Positions 25,356-37,654 are shown, counted from the stretch's first letter. The stretch: 64,000 bases of DNA from Aphis gossypii (GCF_020184175.1 NC_065531.1:16761213-16825212), one strand, 5' to 3'. Made by a program: numbers and translations. Notes: generated from the sequence alone by a model not told the origin.

Positions 25356-27081
25356 ATATCCACGTTGAACGAAAAAGAACAAGAGAATATAATATTGAAT
25401 AATTACATAGGTAGTTCATATTCTTAAGAATTCCAAAACTTAAAAATTAGTGAACTTACACATTTCAAAAAATTTAATACGTACGTAGGTATTCCATTTA
25501 CTATTGCAAATTTTTACTTACCTACTTAAATGAACGTTATGAAATTGAAATACCTGTATAATTTATATTATCGGTGATTCACCAAGCATGCATTGTCACC
25601 ATTTATTCCTTTAATAATGAATTTTTTCAAATTTTGATTTTTGGAATAATTTCTATGTATACTTCAAGATCATATTTTCCAATGCTTGAGATTTTTCATT
25701 CTATTTAAGGAGTATCCTGTTTAGCGATGCAAACTGTTTTTCAAACGAGAAACCCTTTTTTTACTTTAAAATATTTAGTAAATTTATTTTAAATTTTGAT
25801 GAAGGTACTTACTTAATTATAAATTTAAATGAGCAATTTCTTGATAACTAATATTTTTAGACTAAATTCTTGAAAATGGTTTTACTAAAATATATTTTAA
25901 AATGACTTATAAGTGTAATATACGATTTAGTATTTATTGTACTAGGTCACTAGGACCATTTTTACGAATTACAAACGTTTTTAGATTTGTATAAATTACT
26001 AATATATTTTCAAACTATCATAGCCTATCCATTCACATATCGGGCGATCATAAATTGCGCCAAGTATAACATCGGTACCTAAAACGGGTATCTATAAATA
26101 CTACCTATAGTAAATTGCGCTGTACGTATAGGTAGAGTGACTGAGTGAATATTCAAAATTATCATCTCGAAATTTGAACCGTAAAATATATAAATGTCAA
26201 AATACCTATGATACTCAATGACATGATACTCGGTATGAAGGCGAGAGAACGTCTTACCGAATACCGGTGGTTACCATCATAAACATAAGATAGTCTATAT
26301 TATCTAAATCGTGATACTTAGTAAAACCACCTGATAAAACCCAATACTGAATGGTGTACAATATTGTTATTTATTATGTTACAACTGACGTTAGGCAGGT
26401 ACGGCCATGTGCACCTGTACGAGTGACCGGTGAAATTTGTTTTGCTGTTGGCATGGTGCATACACTACGATACACCGTGACCTGTCCTAATTGTTACGGA
26501 GATACAAATAGCGCGAAAATCACCATACTGATTATGTTCTTATGATAATAATATAAGATTGTAAATGATAAAATATTGAAATTAGCTATTTATAATAATA
26601 AATGACAATAACTATTGTTCTGCATTTCGTTGTACTGTAATACCATCATCAGTACCTACTTTAGTAGTTTCCAGTTAGTCGTGTTAGTACTAACTACTAT
26701 TGTTAATATTGTTAGTTTTTACGATGTAAATTAATATTATTAATATTATTAATTATACATTTAATTTTAATTATTTAATTATTATATGTTACCTTCACAT
26801 TTTATTCATTACGTGCGAATTTTTTATACATACCTACATACCTATTATGATAGCTAATGTCATACGTTATTGCAATACAGCAATATTCAATAATTAACTC
26901 GACTAATAATTAAAATTCCGTTGTGAAATTACAGTTTGCAGGACTAATAATTAAAACTAATATTTACTGGATTGTTTTTCATTTTTGAGGTAATTTTATC
27001 TTAAGTTTATGTTACAGCATTGCATAATTATGTTGTCCTAATTATTTTGAAATTAAGATTTTACAGATAAACAGAAATAAA

Positions 27082-28588
27082 ATGAATAATAATAACTATT
27101 ATTTGAAGAAAAAAGATATAATTGTGATATTTGTTAATTTATTGGTGCTATCCTTAGTCTTATATATTTATCATGTTGTACACGATTTGAAAGCTATGCT
27201 TTCAAACGAACGGTTATGCATACTAAAAACATCTTCAGAGACTTACTTAAATGAAGGTGATACAGACAACATTTATTTTGACTTTTCCAAAATGAACAAT
27301 TTAAAGATTAGACATACCAGGTCAACCAAGTTTACTAAATGTAATTTTATATTTTTATTTTATAAACATGGTTATTGTTTTCATATTTATAATTTCATTT
27401 TCTTGCTTCTAGTTCAAAATATGTCCTTGTTCTACTTGGCTCAACCAAATATAGATTTTGAACAAAATGGTAGTTTGTACAAAAGCATTCACTATAAAAT
27501 TGTTATTCTATAATTTACTATGTTTACACCTTAACTATAACAATGTATTGAGAATTTAACAAAATTATCTATAAATATATAGTTTAGTATTGTTTAATGC
27601 ATTACCTAAGTCAATAATTGCCTTAAGTTTAATAAACCTGATTGACTACATTTCTTGGTGTAAACGTAGTAATTAGCAAAAATAAAATTTCGATTAAATT
27701 ACTGACTATCATTTTATGAACAGGTATCTTAGGACCATGGATTTTGTCAAATAAAAGTTTACCAGTTGACTCGTATCCTTCTTTAAAATTAACTTCAAGA
27801 AGAACTTTATTAGAAATAGTTGACCAAGGACTTTATTTAGTTAACATTCAGGTAATATATTTTTTGCTGATACATTTTTCCTGAATGAGTACAACATTCA
27901 AATAAATTTTCTTTGTCTTATACATTACTATTGCATAGTAAAAACTGTTATTACTTAAAGAGTTTTAGTTATGTGGTAAAAAATAAGTTGTTATAATAAT
28001 TAAACCTTTTATAAAAATTATTTCATGTTTTCTCAAAAGCTATTTTAAAAAATAATGCCTTTATTGATACACAAATAATTTTCACAATATCTTTTTTCGT
28101 CTATATGTTCAATAGAGAAGTATATATAGCAATTTTTATTCCATGTATTCGACATATTGTATAAAATTGATATTCAAAATTTTACTGTTGCATCCATTTA
28201 ATAATGCTTAAATGTCCTATATTATTATTTTTCAAAGATAAATGTAATCATGATGTATTTTTAAAATACAGGAATTGAACTGTTTATAATAAAATAATTT
28301 GAATTAGTCCTGTATTTAATAAGTTTTATTTATTATTAGGTATATTATTTGTCATCTGCTATGAGGAACAGTTTTTCTATCACAAAAGTAACAGCTGCTT
28401 TAAATGAAACATTGTCTGTATGTAGTGCAGTGGGTGTCTCTGGAACAGAAATCTCATGTTTCACATCGGTTGTAGAGTATTTTAAACCTGGAGAATCAAT
28501 TTTAATTAGACTCAGAGAAATGTCATCTGGTATAAACCTTAACCGTAAAGCTTCTCACACTTACCTTAGCTTTACTAAGCTATTATAA
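27082..28588 (+). CDS. TNF superfamily ligand, Eiger-like (type II membrane protein)
   Basis: Likely ligand for a TNF receptor (Grindelwald/Wengen type) acting on JNK signalling; this is inferred from the family. Four exons: 27082-27340, 27413-27469, 27724-27851, 28340-28588; phases close to 230 aa. Start chosen at the only ATG before the membrane segment (AAATAAAATG); an acceptor at 27066 suggests a spliced 5' UTR. Residues 12-31 form one hydrophobic segment with a short Lys-rich cytoplasmic N terminus. R77-H-T-R80 fits a furin site (RxxR). From about residue 91 the TNF homology fold is readable: GPWILSNK, DQGLYLVNIQVYYLS, cysteines C176 and C188 (a likely disulfide), VVEYFKPGESILIRL and the closing HTYLSFTKLL. 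The stalk is very short compared with Drosophila Eiger. A C1q-like fold is the main alternative. Confidence 0.72.
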
Positions 28589-29203
28589 TAATTTTATCTC
28601 AATAATACTGTGATCAAAATGCCACTACTCTCATAATTTTTAGTATATAATTTAATTTGTATTACTATTATTACATTTTTTTTTTAATAATAAACAGTAT
28701 TATTTTAATGTTATTTAAACCATAATATTTTGTTATATTAAGGTTATTTTTTATATTTTAATTATATTTTAGGTATATATCTTGGTATACATTTGTTTCT
28801 ATTCATATTTATATATAAATATTGTTAAAAAACATTAAAATATGATTAAGCCATCTTAAGTTTATTAGGATTATAACAGTACCGATGATAATCATTAAAT
28901 AACTAGTATATATTATTATTATTATAATATATATATATATATATGTATTTTTGAATATTTTGTAATTTTTATTAAAGACAGGTATATTGATGAACTACTT
29001 CTTTTTTAATTTAACTTGCAAATAGTAGCAAAAACAAAATTGGTAACTCTGAGACAGATAAGCACCATCTAAATGAATATAATTTAAGCTTAGGTATACA
29101 TATATATATATATAAATAAATTATATAATTATATTATGTAGGTATAATTTCCCAATTTTTAAATTAATATTATGATCAAATTATATTATTAAAGATTTGT
29201 CTA
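28589..29203. other. Convergent 3' intergenic stretch
   Basis: The 3' ends of the TNF-like gene and the secreted precursor gene face each other across about 600 bp. It contains AATAAA on the plus strand near 28689, a (TA)n stretch near 28929, and nothing that codes. Confidence 0.6.
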
Positions 29204-32200
29204 TTAATCTTCATTCTGTAAAAAGTTAACCATGCACTTATGACATTGTATTTGTAGTGGATTTTCTTGCATAAGTTGTAGTATACGACGTGAAAAATAT
29301 CTACACAATGGAGCTTTGCTACACAGTTCATGGGATCCTTGTATAAATTTATCTTCACATTCTGATTGTTCGGATTCCTAACAATTATAAAAATATTATT
29401 ATTTCTATAAATCAAAAAAGTAATTTTTAGTTGCTACATGTTACTTACACAAGTACTACAAACACGGTAAAGCGTGCATACGGGTAACATTAAGTCCCCA
29501 GCTGATCCTCCCAATTCTAAACAGTTCTGAGTTATTTGTTGAAGTTGAGTACATTCATTACCATTAGCTAACAAAAATATTTATATTATATTATTTTCTT
29601 ATATTTACATTAAATTCAGTTGTACAATGTGTTACCTTCTTTATTTGACTCTGCTATATCCAGTATAGAATTCATAGGTTGACTGTTATTTCCTGCAGGT
29701 ATAACGTAATCTGCTTTTTCATATTGTTTTCCTAAAATTAAAAAATAATGTGTATTATATTATGTTATGTACAATTTAAATTTTCAATTAATTGACTTAT
29801 AATTTGGTGTTACTTGCCTGGCTTCTCGTTATTTTCATTTCTAAGTTTTTCAATGTAGTATGCTTGATTCAAATTTGCGAGTACTTGGTTTTTGACATTG
29901 TTTATTTCTTCTGGATCATTGATACCTTGATTAGCTCCTGTGTATTTCAGTGCGTCGTTAATTAGCGTATCTTCCAACCACATTAATTTTTCATCTTTTA
30001 AATTGATATTATTCTCTTCATTTTCTTCATTTTCTTTCTCATAGGTACGTATATATTGATTTAAAATGGTATCTTCGGATGGTATGTTCTCGATCGATTT
30101 TTTCCTGAAAATGAATACAATAAACACAAGTTAATATCATTTATATGGACATTTATTACTAATTTAGAAAAATGGTGACACACTTTCTATCGTATCCAAA
30201 ATAATTACTCCAATCGATAGACTTTTTTTTCAATTCTATTTTTAAGTTGTTACCGTCCACTCCTGGTTTTGCTGTTTGATTTACACAATTATTTACATCT
30301 GTTGTGGTGTTAGCGGTTGGGTTTGATTCTGATCCAAGAAAAATATTGTTAAGCTCAGCTGCCACTTTTGGATCTGTGTGCGATTCATTTAATGCGACAT
30401 TTTTCTTCGACCTTTTCATTAATCTCGGCTTTACCCATTTACTTCGGTACTTGTTATTTCTTCTCATATGATTCCCGGGGATAAACACATACTGCCTTTT
30501 CATTGCCCTTTTATAGAGAGAGTCGTAAACATTTTTATATTCTTCCGGCATGTTGCGTTTTTCTTCTTGAGCCCTCAAATAACTCTCCAGCTCTTCATCT
30601 GTTATGCCTTGTAAATTTTCCTCGATGTATTTGTCTACAAGTGTATTTAACGCGTACAAGTAATCACCTTGATTGTCCATATTGTTTTTATAATCTTGTC
30701 CTATGTTGGGATTAGTTTTGTATCGTTCGCGAAAAGCAGAAGGTGTTGCGTATCTATCATATTTTAATTGTTGTAAATTGTCCGGCGTGTCAGAGCCTTC
30801 CCTTTCGCGGAATATCGACTTTTTACTCCACGATTTTTGAATGTCCTGAGGAATTATACTAGCCAAATAGTTAAGCAACTCCTCAGATAATCCGTTTTCA
30901 TATTCTTTGCTTAATGGTATTCGTTCTTCTTCATATATATTTCCATAATTTTTTATATTTTTTTGATAACCATAGCCAATATCTTCTGGTTGACCATTTT
31001 CTAAAATTAAAAATAAAAATAAAAAGACGTAAGTGTATTGTATTTGTTCCGAAGTTTAGGTATATTATAAGTATAAAACGAGTTCTCTGTCTATTTAATT
31101 ACGAATAGAAAAATAATATACTTAAATGTTAACTTTTTTACTATAGTTAAATATATTCATTAATGAATAGCATTATATAGGTAGCAGGTAGCTATTATAT
31201 TTATATATTTGTATCTTATATATAAATATAATTTAAAAATATAAATACATTTTGTAATCTATGTAGTGCCTTGCTAGGCAAAACAAATTACTTGCAAGTT
31301 GCAGGGGGTATGATTATTTAATATGGGTCTATATAAGCTTTCATAAAAATTAGAAATATTTATAGCTATGATATACTACTATATAGCTCAAAAGCTGGTA
31401 CCTAGGGCTCGACCGCCCGGAGCGTATTTATGACTTCACGCACGCCCCAACAACCCGCTGACACGATTAGCACTATTGAACAACAATATATTAAAAATAA
31501 GTGCATATTTTAAAGACGTATTTTCTCGAAAAATTATAGGTACCTACATACCTACCTAATTTGGTCTACTTTCAACGTATGCACTATATAGATGTTCTTA
31601 TGCAATTGAGCCACTCCAATGAAGTATTTATATTTAATATGGTTTTTAGTGTTTTTACAATCTTTTAATTTACATTTAAAAATATGTGATTTTAATTTTC
31701 ATCCATCGAACTATGAAGTACATAGTTGGATAATTATTTACCTCTCTATTTTTCAGTTTGGTAAAATTTTTATTTCTAAATACATTTTTTATAATACCAT
31801 ATAAGAGGTCATGAATGTGAAATTGAATTTTTACTTATGTATATAGAATAGATATGTACAGTGACTACCTATAGGTACACAAATATAATATACACGTTTA
31901 AGCAATCGTGTTGGTATGTATATGTTGAAAACTAAATTGTAACGTATATACAAGTACACAGACGTATATAGTTTTTATTTTAATAAAAATATGAAATGCA
32001 TTTTATTTTAATTAGTTTAATACTACGCATCAAAGTGTACCTAAACCTTGAATTAAATAAATACCTATTCAGTTAATCGTGAAATGCATGCTCACACATA
32101 CACATATGACATAATATATATTATAGGTATATATGATAACATATTAATACCTATTTAATGTTCAAAACGTGTATAAATGAGTAGGTTCATTTGTAAAGTT

Positions 32201-34091
32201 ATTATGTAACTACAAACTAGTACATCATAAGTTAAATGTTCGACTCATATTTGATCGATTATTGATGTTTGTGGATTGTGCGCTTAAATAAAACTTTTCT
32301 ATTATTTATATATGCGTACGGGTACGAATACTTGTCAGGACTGGACGATTGAATGGCTCGGGCATTTTTTATTGCAGTATTCTACATTTACAATCTATAT
32401 CGAACTATTCGAACTTAACCTTTAAATCTGCTTAGAAATATTCTTATCTTTTTTTTTTTGTTGGTAGTATGGAGGAATCCATGAACGAATCAATAGGTAT
32501 AGTAGGTAGCTGAAACGTTATCGACGATATTTAACCACCAACTACCGAGTATATAAATCGATACCTATAATATACATCAGGCCGGCGAAAGTTATCATTG
32601 CAAATAAGCATAAATGCAGACAAAAGTCTTTTATACATATGTATTATAATATATTATATCTATAATAAATATCGTTGTCGAGTATACCTAGGCTAATATT
32701 TGTAGATTAAGACGAAATATTGTAATGGGGAAGTTGTCCTAATACTATAAAGGACTTACCTAATCAGAAAATGATGTTGGCATAACAATGATATAATTGT
32801 ATTACCTTTTTCTCTTTTAAATTAAAAGAAATCAATCTATTTTCTGCAAGTGAGAAAAGAGATGAGGTCGCATCATCACCCATCTCTTAAAACTATACAA
32901 ATGCATTATCTCAATACGTCGACTTACAGTATGTATCTACTAATCTACTTGACTATACTATTATATATAGGTAAACAGTGGTGTAGCTAAGATTTTCTGA
33001 AGGGGGGTGTTAATTATAAACATTAAATATTATATATAATACGTACAAACTAAAACTTTTAATTTAATTAATTAATATGTATATATATTATTTTATATTT
33101 CATATTGTATTTACGATTTACCTATGTTCCTATTTTATTATATATATTTAATATATACTAATGTAATATATGATACGGCTCAAGGGGGGTGTCATATCCA
33201 CCAAACACCCCCCTTGTATACGCCACTGTAGGTAGGTACTATAAGTTACTCGCAGCCCCTCCCTAAGTTCTATATAATTTAGGCATTCCCGATTAATGAT
33301 ATGTCGTACACTGTCAATTATCTACATATACCCTATAAGGGATTTTCGTTGTGTGACAAAAATGGTACGGAGATCGGGTAAGATCAACTTAACCCTCATT
33401 ACTTTTGTCAAAAAAAATTTGTAAAACCTTGTATACATTATACTTCGCATTTACCCCGCACCCGTTGCCGCGGCCAAGGTCACGGTTTCTGCGTAGCCCG
33501 CCTACATAATATAAACACAGATTACAATACATCCTCCTTATAACGAACCTCCCCTTTTTCTATACCAGGGATGGCTAAACTTTTTTTGGACACGATCTAA
33601 TAAAAATATACTTAATTTTAGAGGATCGACTTCCATAGAATTTTTTTTTTGTTATTATTAAATAAATATAATTATTAAGAAACATATAGGGCGTGTGACC
33701 CTAAAATTAAGTTCTAATATGATCGACTTTGAAATTGTCCGAGATCGACTGTTTGGCCACCCCTGTTCTATACAATGAAAATACCTTTACAATTTTATAT
33801 ATATTATACAACGGAAAAATCTTAGTTGTTTCCGAAGGATTCCGTTTGTAAAGATGTTTTACACCGTACTATACGCTCAGTGATCACCGTGCCGTGCAGC
33901 AACCTACCTGGGTTCAAGTAGAGTTTTGCCCCCATCACCTGCGGTCCATTTGGTCCTAATTTTTCAGAAATGGCTTCCAATGCGGACCGTAGACTGTCGT
34001 CGGAGCCCTGGACGCCCACCACGGCCACCGCGATGCACGCTATCAGGTAGAAAGCGCGCACGGCGAACGTGGACGGGACGCGCCCTCTCAT
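29204..34091 (-). CDS. Secreted prohormone-like protein with ten-cysteine C-terminal region (family not recognised)
   Basis: Six exons on the minus strand: 34091-33908, 31000-30184, 30104-29818, 29731-29636, 29567-29449, 29377-29204; phases close to 558 aa. Residues 1-29 are a clear signal peptide (AFYLIACIAVAVVGVQG). The middle is acidic, rich in Asn, Glu and Tyr, and has many basic pairs. Two stretches look like excisable peptides: QYVFIPGNHM (231-240) between KR and RR, and SIDWSNYFGYD (322-332) between KKK and RKKK. Residues 467-549 hold ten cysteines (467, 477, 492, 498, 501, 508, 520, 526, 546, 549), enough for five disulfides. Intron 3 appears to use a GC donor (CAG/GCAAGT). Function unknown; a granin-like neuroendocrine precursor or a secreted growth-factor-type protein both fit. 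Intron 1 (31001-33907) holds two MITEs. Confidence 0.8.
32976..33228. mobile_element. hAT-like MITE in precursor intron 1
   Basis: A 253-bp element with ends CAGTGGTGTAGCTAAG and, from the right, CAGTGGCGTATACAAG. A GGGGGGTGTTA tract follows the left end; ACACCCCCC precedes the right end. The 8-bp flanks taggtaaa / taggtagg match at 6 of 8. Confidence 0.75.
33566..33765. mobile_element. hAT MITE with CAGGGRTGGCYAAAC termini
   Basis: A 200-bp element with ends CAGGGATGGCTAAAC and, from the right, CAGGGGTGGCCAAAC, flanked by a perfect 8-bp duplication TTCTATAC (33558-33565 and 33766-33773). An internal 'gatcgact' word occurs near both ends. Termini and duplication length are classic for hAT elements. 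It belongs to a different subfamily from the CAGTGGCG MITEs. Confidence 0.88.
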
Positions 34092-34157
34092 CTTTCGAAT
34101 GGCGGCGCGGACTTTGGCAGGATACGACGACGGACGATTTCGGTCAGCCGCGGATCA

Positions 34158-34189
34158 CCACCTGCACCACCACCGGTGTAGCGTATATA
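34158..34189 (-). promoter_or_regulatory. Probable TATA box of the secreted precursor gene
   Basis: TATATA on the minus strand begins at 34189, about 98 bp upstream of the ATG at 34091. A start about 31 bp downstream (near 34158) would leave a 5' UTR of roughly 67 nt. No strong initiator motif is visible, so the exact start is uncertain. Confidence 0.45.
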
Positions 34190-34250
34190 AGTTGGACAAT
34201 GTGTGCGAAGTCGAACCGACGATTGTGTGTGGTCAGAAAACGAAAGGGAA

Positions 34251-34308
34251 CGACGACGACGACGACGACGAAGACGATGACGGCGCGACGACGACGACGA
34301 CGACGAAG
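34251..34308. repeat. GAC/CGA trinucleotide microsatellite
   Basis: Interrupted (CGA)n tract just upstream of the precursor gene's promoter. It generates several spurious frames of poly-Asp, poly-Arg or poly-Thr on both strands, which are not genes. Confidence 0.9.
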
Positions 34309-34691
34309 GCTGTGGCGGTGATACGTTACAGGTGGTGGTTGCCAGGCAATGAGAGGGCTGCGCACAAAACGCGGAATGAATCAATAAAGTCTCCCCGTCC
34401 CGAGGGGGGGATTAGCTGTGGTGCAAGTGCTCGTTTTTGTGTGGGTGGATAGGTTTGATGCGGGGGAGGTGACGGGTGGCGTGTTTGGGGGTTGTATAGG
34501 TGGTGAGCGGTGATCGGGCAGCTGGGTGTTAAACTTGATGAAATGTACTGTACTAAATCCATAAACATCGCTCGAGCGTCTATAACAATTATGATATAAT
34601 TCTTATACGTTTTATGTATTACAAATTAAGACGTGTATACGCATTAGTCGGTTATTATATTATATTATTATAATAAGTAATAACGTCAGCT

Positions 34692-34862
34692 CAGTGGCGT
34701 ACCCGCAGAATTCGTTTATGGGGGGGGGTTACCATTTATGTATAATGGTATAATTATTGTAAACGTATAAAATGTTATTAATGTAATGTTCCATAAAAAA
34801 ATTATATATACGTTACACTTCTAGAGGGGAGTTACCCACGCCCCCCCCGCCAAACGACACTG
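34692..34862. mobile_element. hAT-like MITE, G-tract/C-tract type
   Basis: A 171-bp element from CAGTGGCGTACCCGC to a right end read on the minus strand as CAGTGTCGTTTGGCG, with a nine-G tract and an eight-C tract inside the ends. The 8-bp flanks cgtcagct / cgttagct differ at one base. Confidence 0.75.
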
Positions 34863-35716
34863 CGTTAGCTTGAAGTCCGTAAATCCGATTAAAAGAAAAA
34901 AATATTATAATAAAAAAGCATTATATTTTATTTTATTGGAACACTTGAAAACTTTAAAACAGTTCATAATCTTCTATATTCTTTAGTTTACAAATCAATT
35001 AAAATACAGCAGAACCAACAAAATATAAAATATTTATAATAATAAATGTCAACTCTTCTATTTAAGATGATTGTTGATGACCATTTGTTAGTTCTATAAT
35101 TATTGTTGAATAAGTTTAGTTCTAAAACTATTATTTAGATGATAAATTCAGCAAATTTTAAAAGTACTTTCCTCGTCGTAATTTTAAGACTTAATAAACC
35201 CAATATATTTATAAAATATACCTAAGCAGTTTTGTACCCAGCATTATTATTTTTTTTTTGAAGTTTGGGGAGGGGGGGCGTGGTTGCTTTTTAAAAATTG
35301 CCTATTTTTTTTTTTTTTTTACATATTTGATTAATAATAGTATTTGAATGTTTTACAATTTACAAGAGAAGGTTCAATATCTCTATCAGATATTATGTAG
35401 GTAATAAACTAAAAACCTATTTTATAGTATTTTTTGTACAATTTTTGTGGTTGGTCATTTTCTTAATGAATAAATAATATATTGGTACTTGACATACATA
35501 CACTATAATAATATGTGAAGTGTATAACCTTTCTAGGTATCTACTTGAAAGTTGACAATAAGTCAATAATATTATTTATTTAAATAAATATTTTAACATT
35601 CCAAAGGGTAAGAGTACCTAAAGTTAGTGTAACTAAAAATATCGCTAAATTAACAAATGAGGATAAAAATTGAATACAATGAAATCAAATTAAATATCAA
35701 GGTTTAAATTATAAAT
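34863..35716. other. Non-coding AT-rich stretch
   Basis: I see no gene here. It holds poly-T and G-rich runs near 35250-35320 (ggggaggggggg) that resemble transposon scraps. Confidence 0.5.
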
Positions 35717-36571
35717 TCAATTTTTTAACTTAGTAGAGGAATAAAAAAAAATGTCAAAATTATGAATTAAGTTACATGAAGTTGGTAGGCGGTACACCGG
35801 ACTATTAGTAAAATAATTATTTTTAGAATGAAGAATAGCAAATGGTGGGTTAAATCTTGAATTAAAAGAGAGAACTTTAAGACCGATCTTTTGTAATAAT
35901 TCCGGACAATCGATGCATAAACGTGATATCATATTATAAATTCTAATTTTCTTATTTTAAGCGAATTTAGACCTATATGGTTTGCAATTTCAGTGGTGTT
36001 ATTATATGAGTACCTACTTCATTTTAAAATCGTAAAAACGTAAAAAGCTTTTTTGTATTTTTTTAAATTTATTAACTAAACCAGATTGATCAGTGTTTCA
36101 CAAAACCGTCCCATATTCGAATAAAGATCTTACTAGCAAACAATAAAAAACTTTCATACATAGCGAATCATGGAAATCAGAGCAGGTGCGTTTAATGAAC
36201 CCTAGAACACAAAGACTTTTTCCGTATGTTAAATTAATATGGGCATTAATAGACAAATCGGCTGATAGGATAATACCTAGATCCCGAACTTGGGTGACAG
36301 AGTTAAGAGTTGTACCGATAACAAAATATTGATGATTTATAAGAGATCTAGAACGGGTAAATGGAATACAAACACATTTAGAGATATTCAGAGCCATGCC
36401 ATTTAATGTGCACCAGCTAGAAAAAAGATCTAAATCATGTTGTAGTTAAGTTGTATCACTGGGAGAATTGATTGGCATATATAATTTCATATCATCAACA
36501 AATAGTAAAAACTTACATGATTTGAAATAGTTATTTAGGTCATTTATAAACAAAATAAAAAACAAAGGTGA
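35717..36571 (-). pseudogene. Decayed non-LTR retrotransposon reverse transcriptase fragment (jockey-like)
   Basis: On the minus strand from 36571 the frame reads the central and C-terminal part of a LINE reverse transcriptase: SPLFFILFINDLNNYF, then the catalytic FVDD motif within LLFVDDMKLYMP, DLDLFSSWCTLNGMALNISK, RDLGIILSADLSINAHI and, after a stop, the typical tail ending DIFFYSSTKLK at 35717. Stops interrupt the frame (a TAA after SPSDTT and a TGA after EYGTVL) and everything upstream of the palm domain is absent. It is a 5'-truncated, dead copy as usual for LINE insertions. The FVDD box and tail style suggest the jockey group; this is a judgement by eye. Confidence 0.85.
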
Positions 36572-37491
36572 TAAATACTTCTAAATTGGTACAAGTTTTA
36601 GTAGGTAACTATTAAAATTACTTCTCTATATAATTATAAAATCATTTAAGTGTAACTACTCCACTGAAAATATTTTGAGGGTGTTCATATTAAAAAACCT
36701 TTTTTATTTCATTTTTAATGTTTTACATTCTAATCAAAATTTAATAAGAAATTTGAAGCTGCTTTTTTCCAGTTTCCAAACATGACACTTATCATGTAAT
36801 AGATAATCTAAGAAATCTGCCATTTTAGTACCTAGGTATTTAAAATAAAAACATTAAAAACAGATTCTCCCTGTAAAATTCCAAGGTTATTATTTTTACT
36901 TTTTAAATTATACATGTAATAACAGACATCAATAAACCAATATTTTATAATAGGTTTACCATGTATTTATTATATGACTTGCATTAATTTTGGAAGGCTA
37001 ATATAGTAGATACTTACACCATTATGAATAATGTAGTACTGCCAATGAATAAATCTGTGATACCCCTAACCATTGGCGTTTGTCAATGGTTTATTTTAAC
37101 ATTTATAACATTTTTCTAAAACTAAATTATGATGTATTTTTTTTTACTTATTATATTCAAGTACCTATTGTAAGAAAAAAATTGATCTTGATATAATAAT
37201 AACTAATACAATTTCTATTTGTAAGTACAATCATAAAACTAAAGAATTTTACTGTAGTAAATTTTTTTCTGTCAGTGTTAAGGAATTTTGATTTTTGATT
37301 TAGAAAACAAAATATTTGAGTAGGTCTAACAATACTTATACATACAATGTTTAAAATTTAGTTTTTACTATACTACAATGTTATTAAATCATAAAAGTTT
37401 AGAAACCAAATAACTTAATAATTAATCAATTTATAATTTTATTGAAATGTTCTGTATTAATTACTCAATTCACAATACAATAAATCATTTA
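36572..37491. other. Non-coding stretch
   Basis: AT-rich sequence between the reverse transcriptase fragment and the G1 MITE; nothing supportable seen. Confidence 0.5.
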
Positions 37492-37654
37492 TACTCTATT
37501 CCAAATGAGATTAGTCTTGGCATCCAAATTGTGCGCATAGGCATGGCCGACGCCGCTGGTAGTCGCAGTCGAACAACTACTAGGTGGTGGAATCTGACCG
37601 CCAACAGACAAAAACTGGAAGCCGCGCAAGGCTGATCTCATTTACAATAGAGTA
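37492..37654. mobile_element. GC-rich 163-bp MITE, G1 family copy
   Basis: Ends TACTCTATTCCAAATGAGAT and, from the right, TACTCTATTGTAAATGAGAT form about 28 bp of inverted repeat with few mismatches. The core words AAATTGTGCGCATAGGCATG and GACAAAAACTGG, then GCCGC, occur in the same order as in the element at 1897-2080. It lies 0.3 kb downstream of ZCCHC9. A short plus-strand frame over it is not a gene. Confidence 0.75.

Larger units (their letters stand above)
16640..27066. other. Gene-poor interval upstream of the cuticular and TNF-like genes
   Basis: About 10 kb without a gene I can support. Contents: an (AAT)n microsatellite at 17065-17093, a MITE at 19294-19441, an AT-rich dispersed repeat about 19500-20290, a lone CAGTGGTGTG transposon end near 24224, the GC-rich element 24741-25222 with the hairpin beside it, and a possible GC-rich inverted-repeat element near 26378-26505. 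The rest is AT-rich with taggtacctat-type words. Regulatory DNA of the flanking genes may lie here but shows no motif I can call. Confidence 0.6.
31001..33907. other. Large first intron of the secreted precursor gene
   Basis: 2.9 kb between the signal-peptide exon and the second exon. Apart from the MITEs at 32976-33228 and 33566-33765 I see only AT-rich sequence and a GC-richer scrap at 31398-31462. No nested gene is evident; the small plus-strand frame at 31619-31804 is low-complexity. Confidence 0.6.

Noticed and set aside
26030..26130. Two 'aaattgcgc' words about 60 bp apart, looked at as a possible repeat or element
   Set aside because: They are in direct orientation and too short to support an element.
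27341..27513. Read-through C terminus of the first TNF-like frame (143 codons uninterrupted)
   Set aside because: The 72-bp intron at 27341-27412 is in frame, so the frame runs through it, but the intron translates to a Phe/Ile-rich stretch, has good GT-AG borders, and the downstream TNF exons join only when it and the next intron are removed.
33926..34568. Frames of 70-131 codons rich in Thr, Asp, Arg or Ser on both strands
   Set aside because: They are produced by the GAC/CGA microsatellite and by antisense reading of the signal-peptide exon and its promoter.
37447..37635. 62-codon plus-strand frame
   Set aside because: Most of its less AT-biased part is the G1 MITE at 37492-37654.
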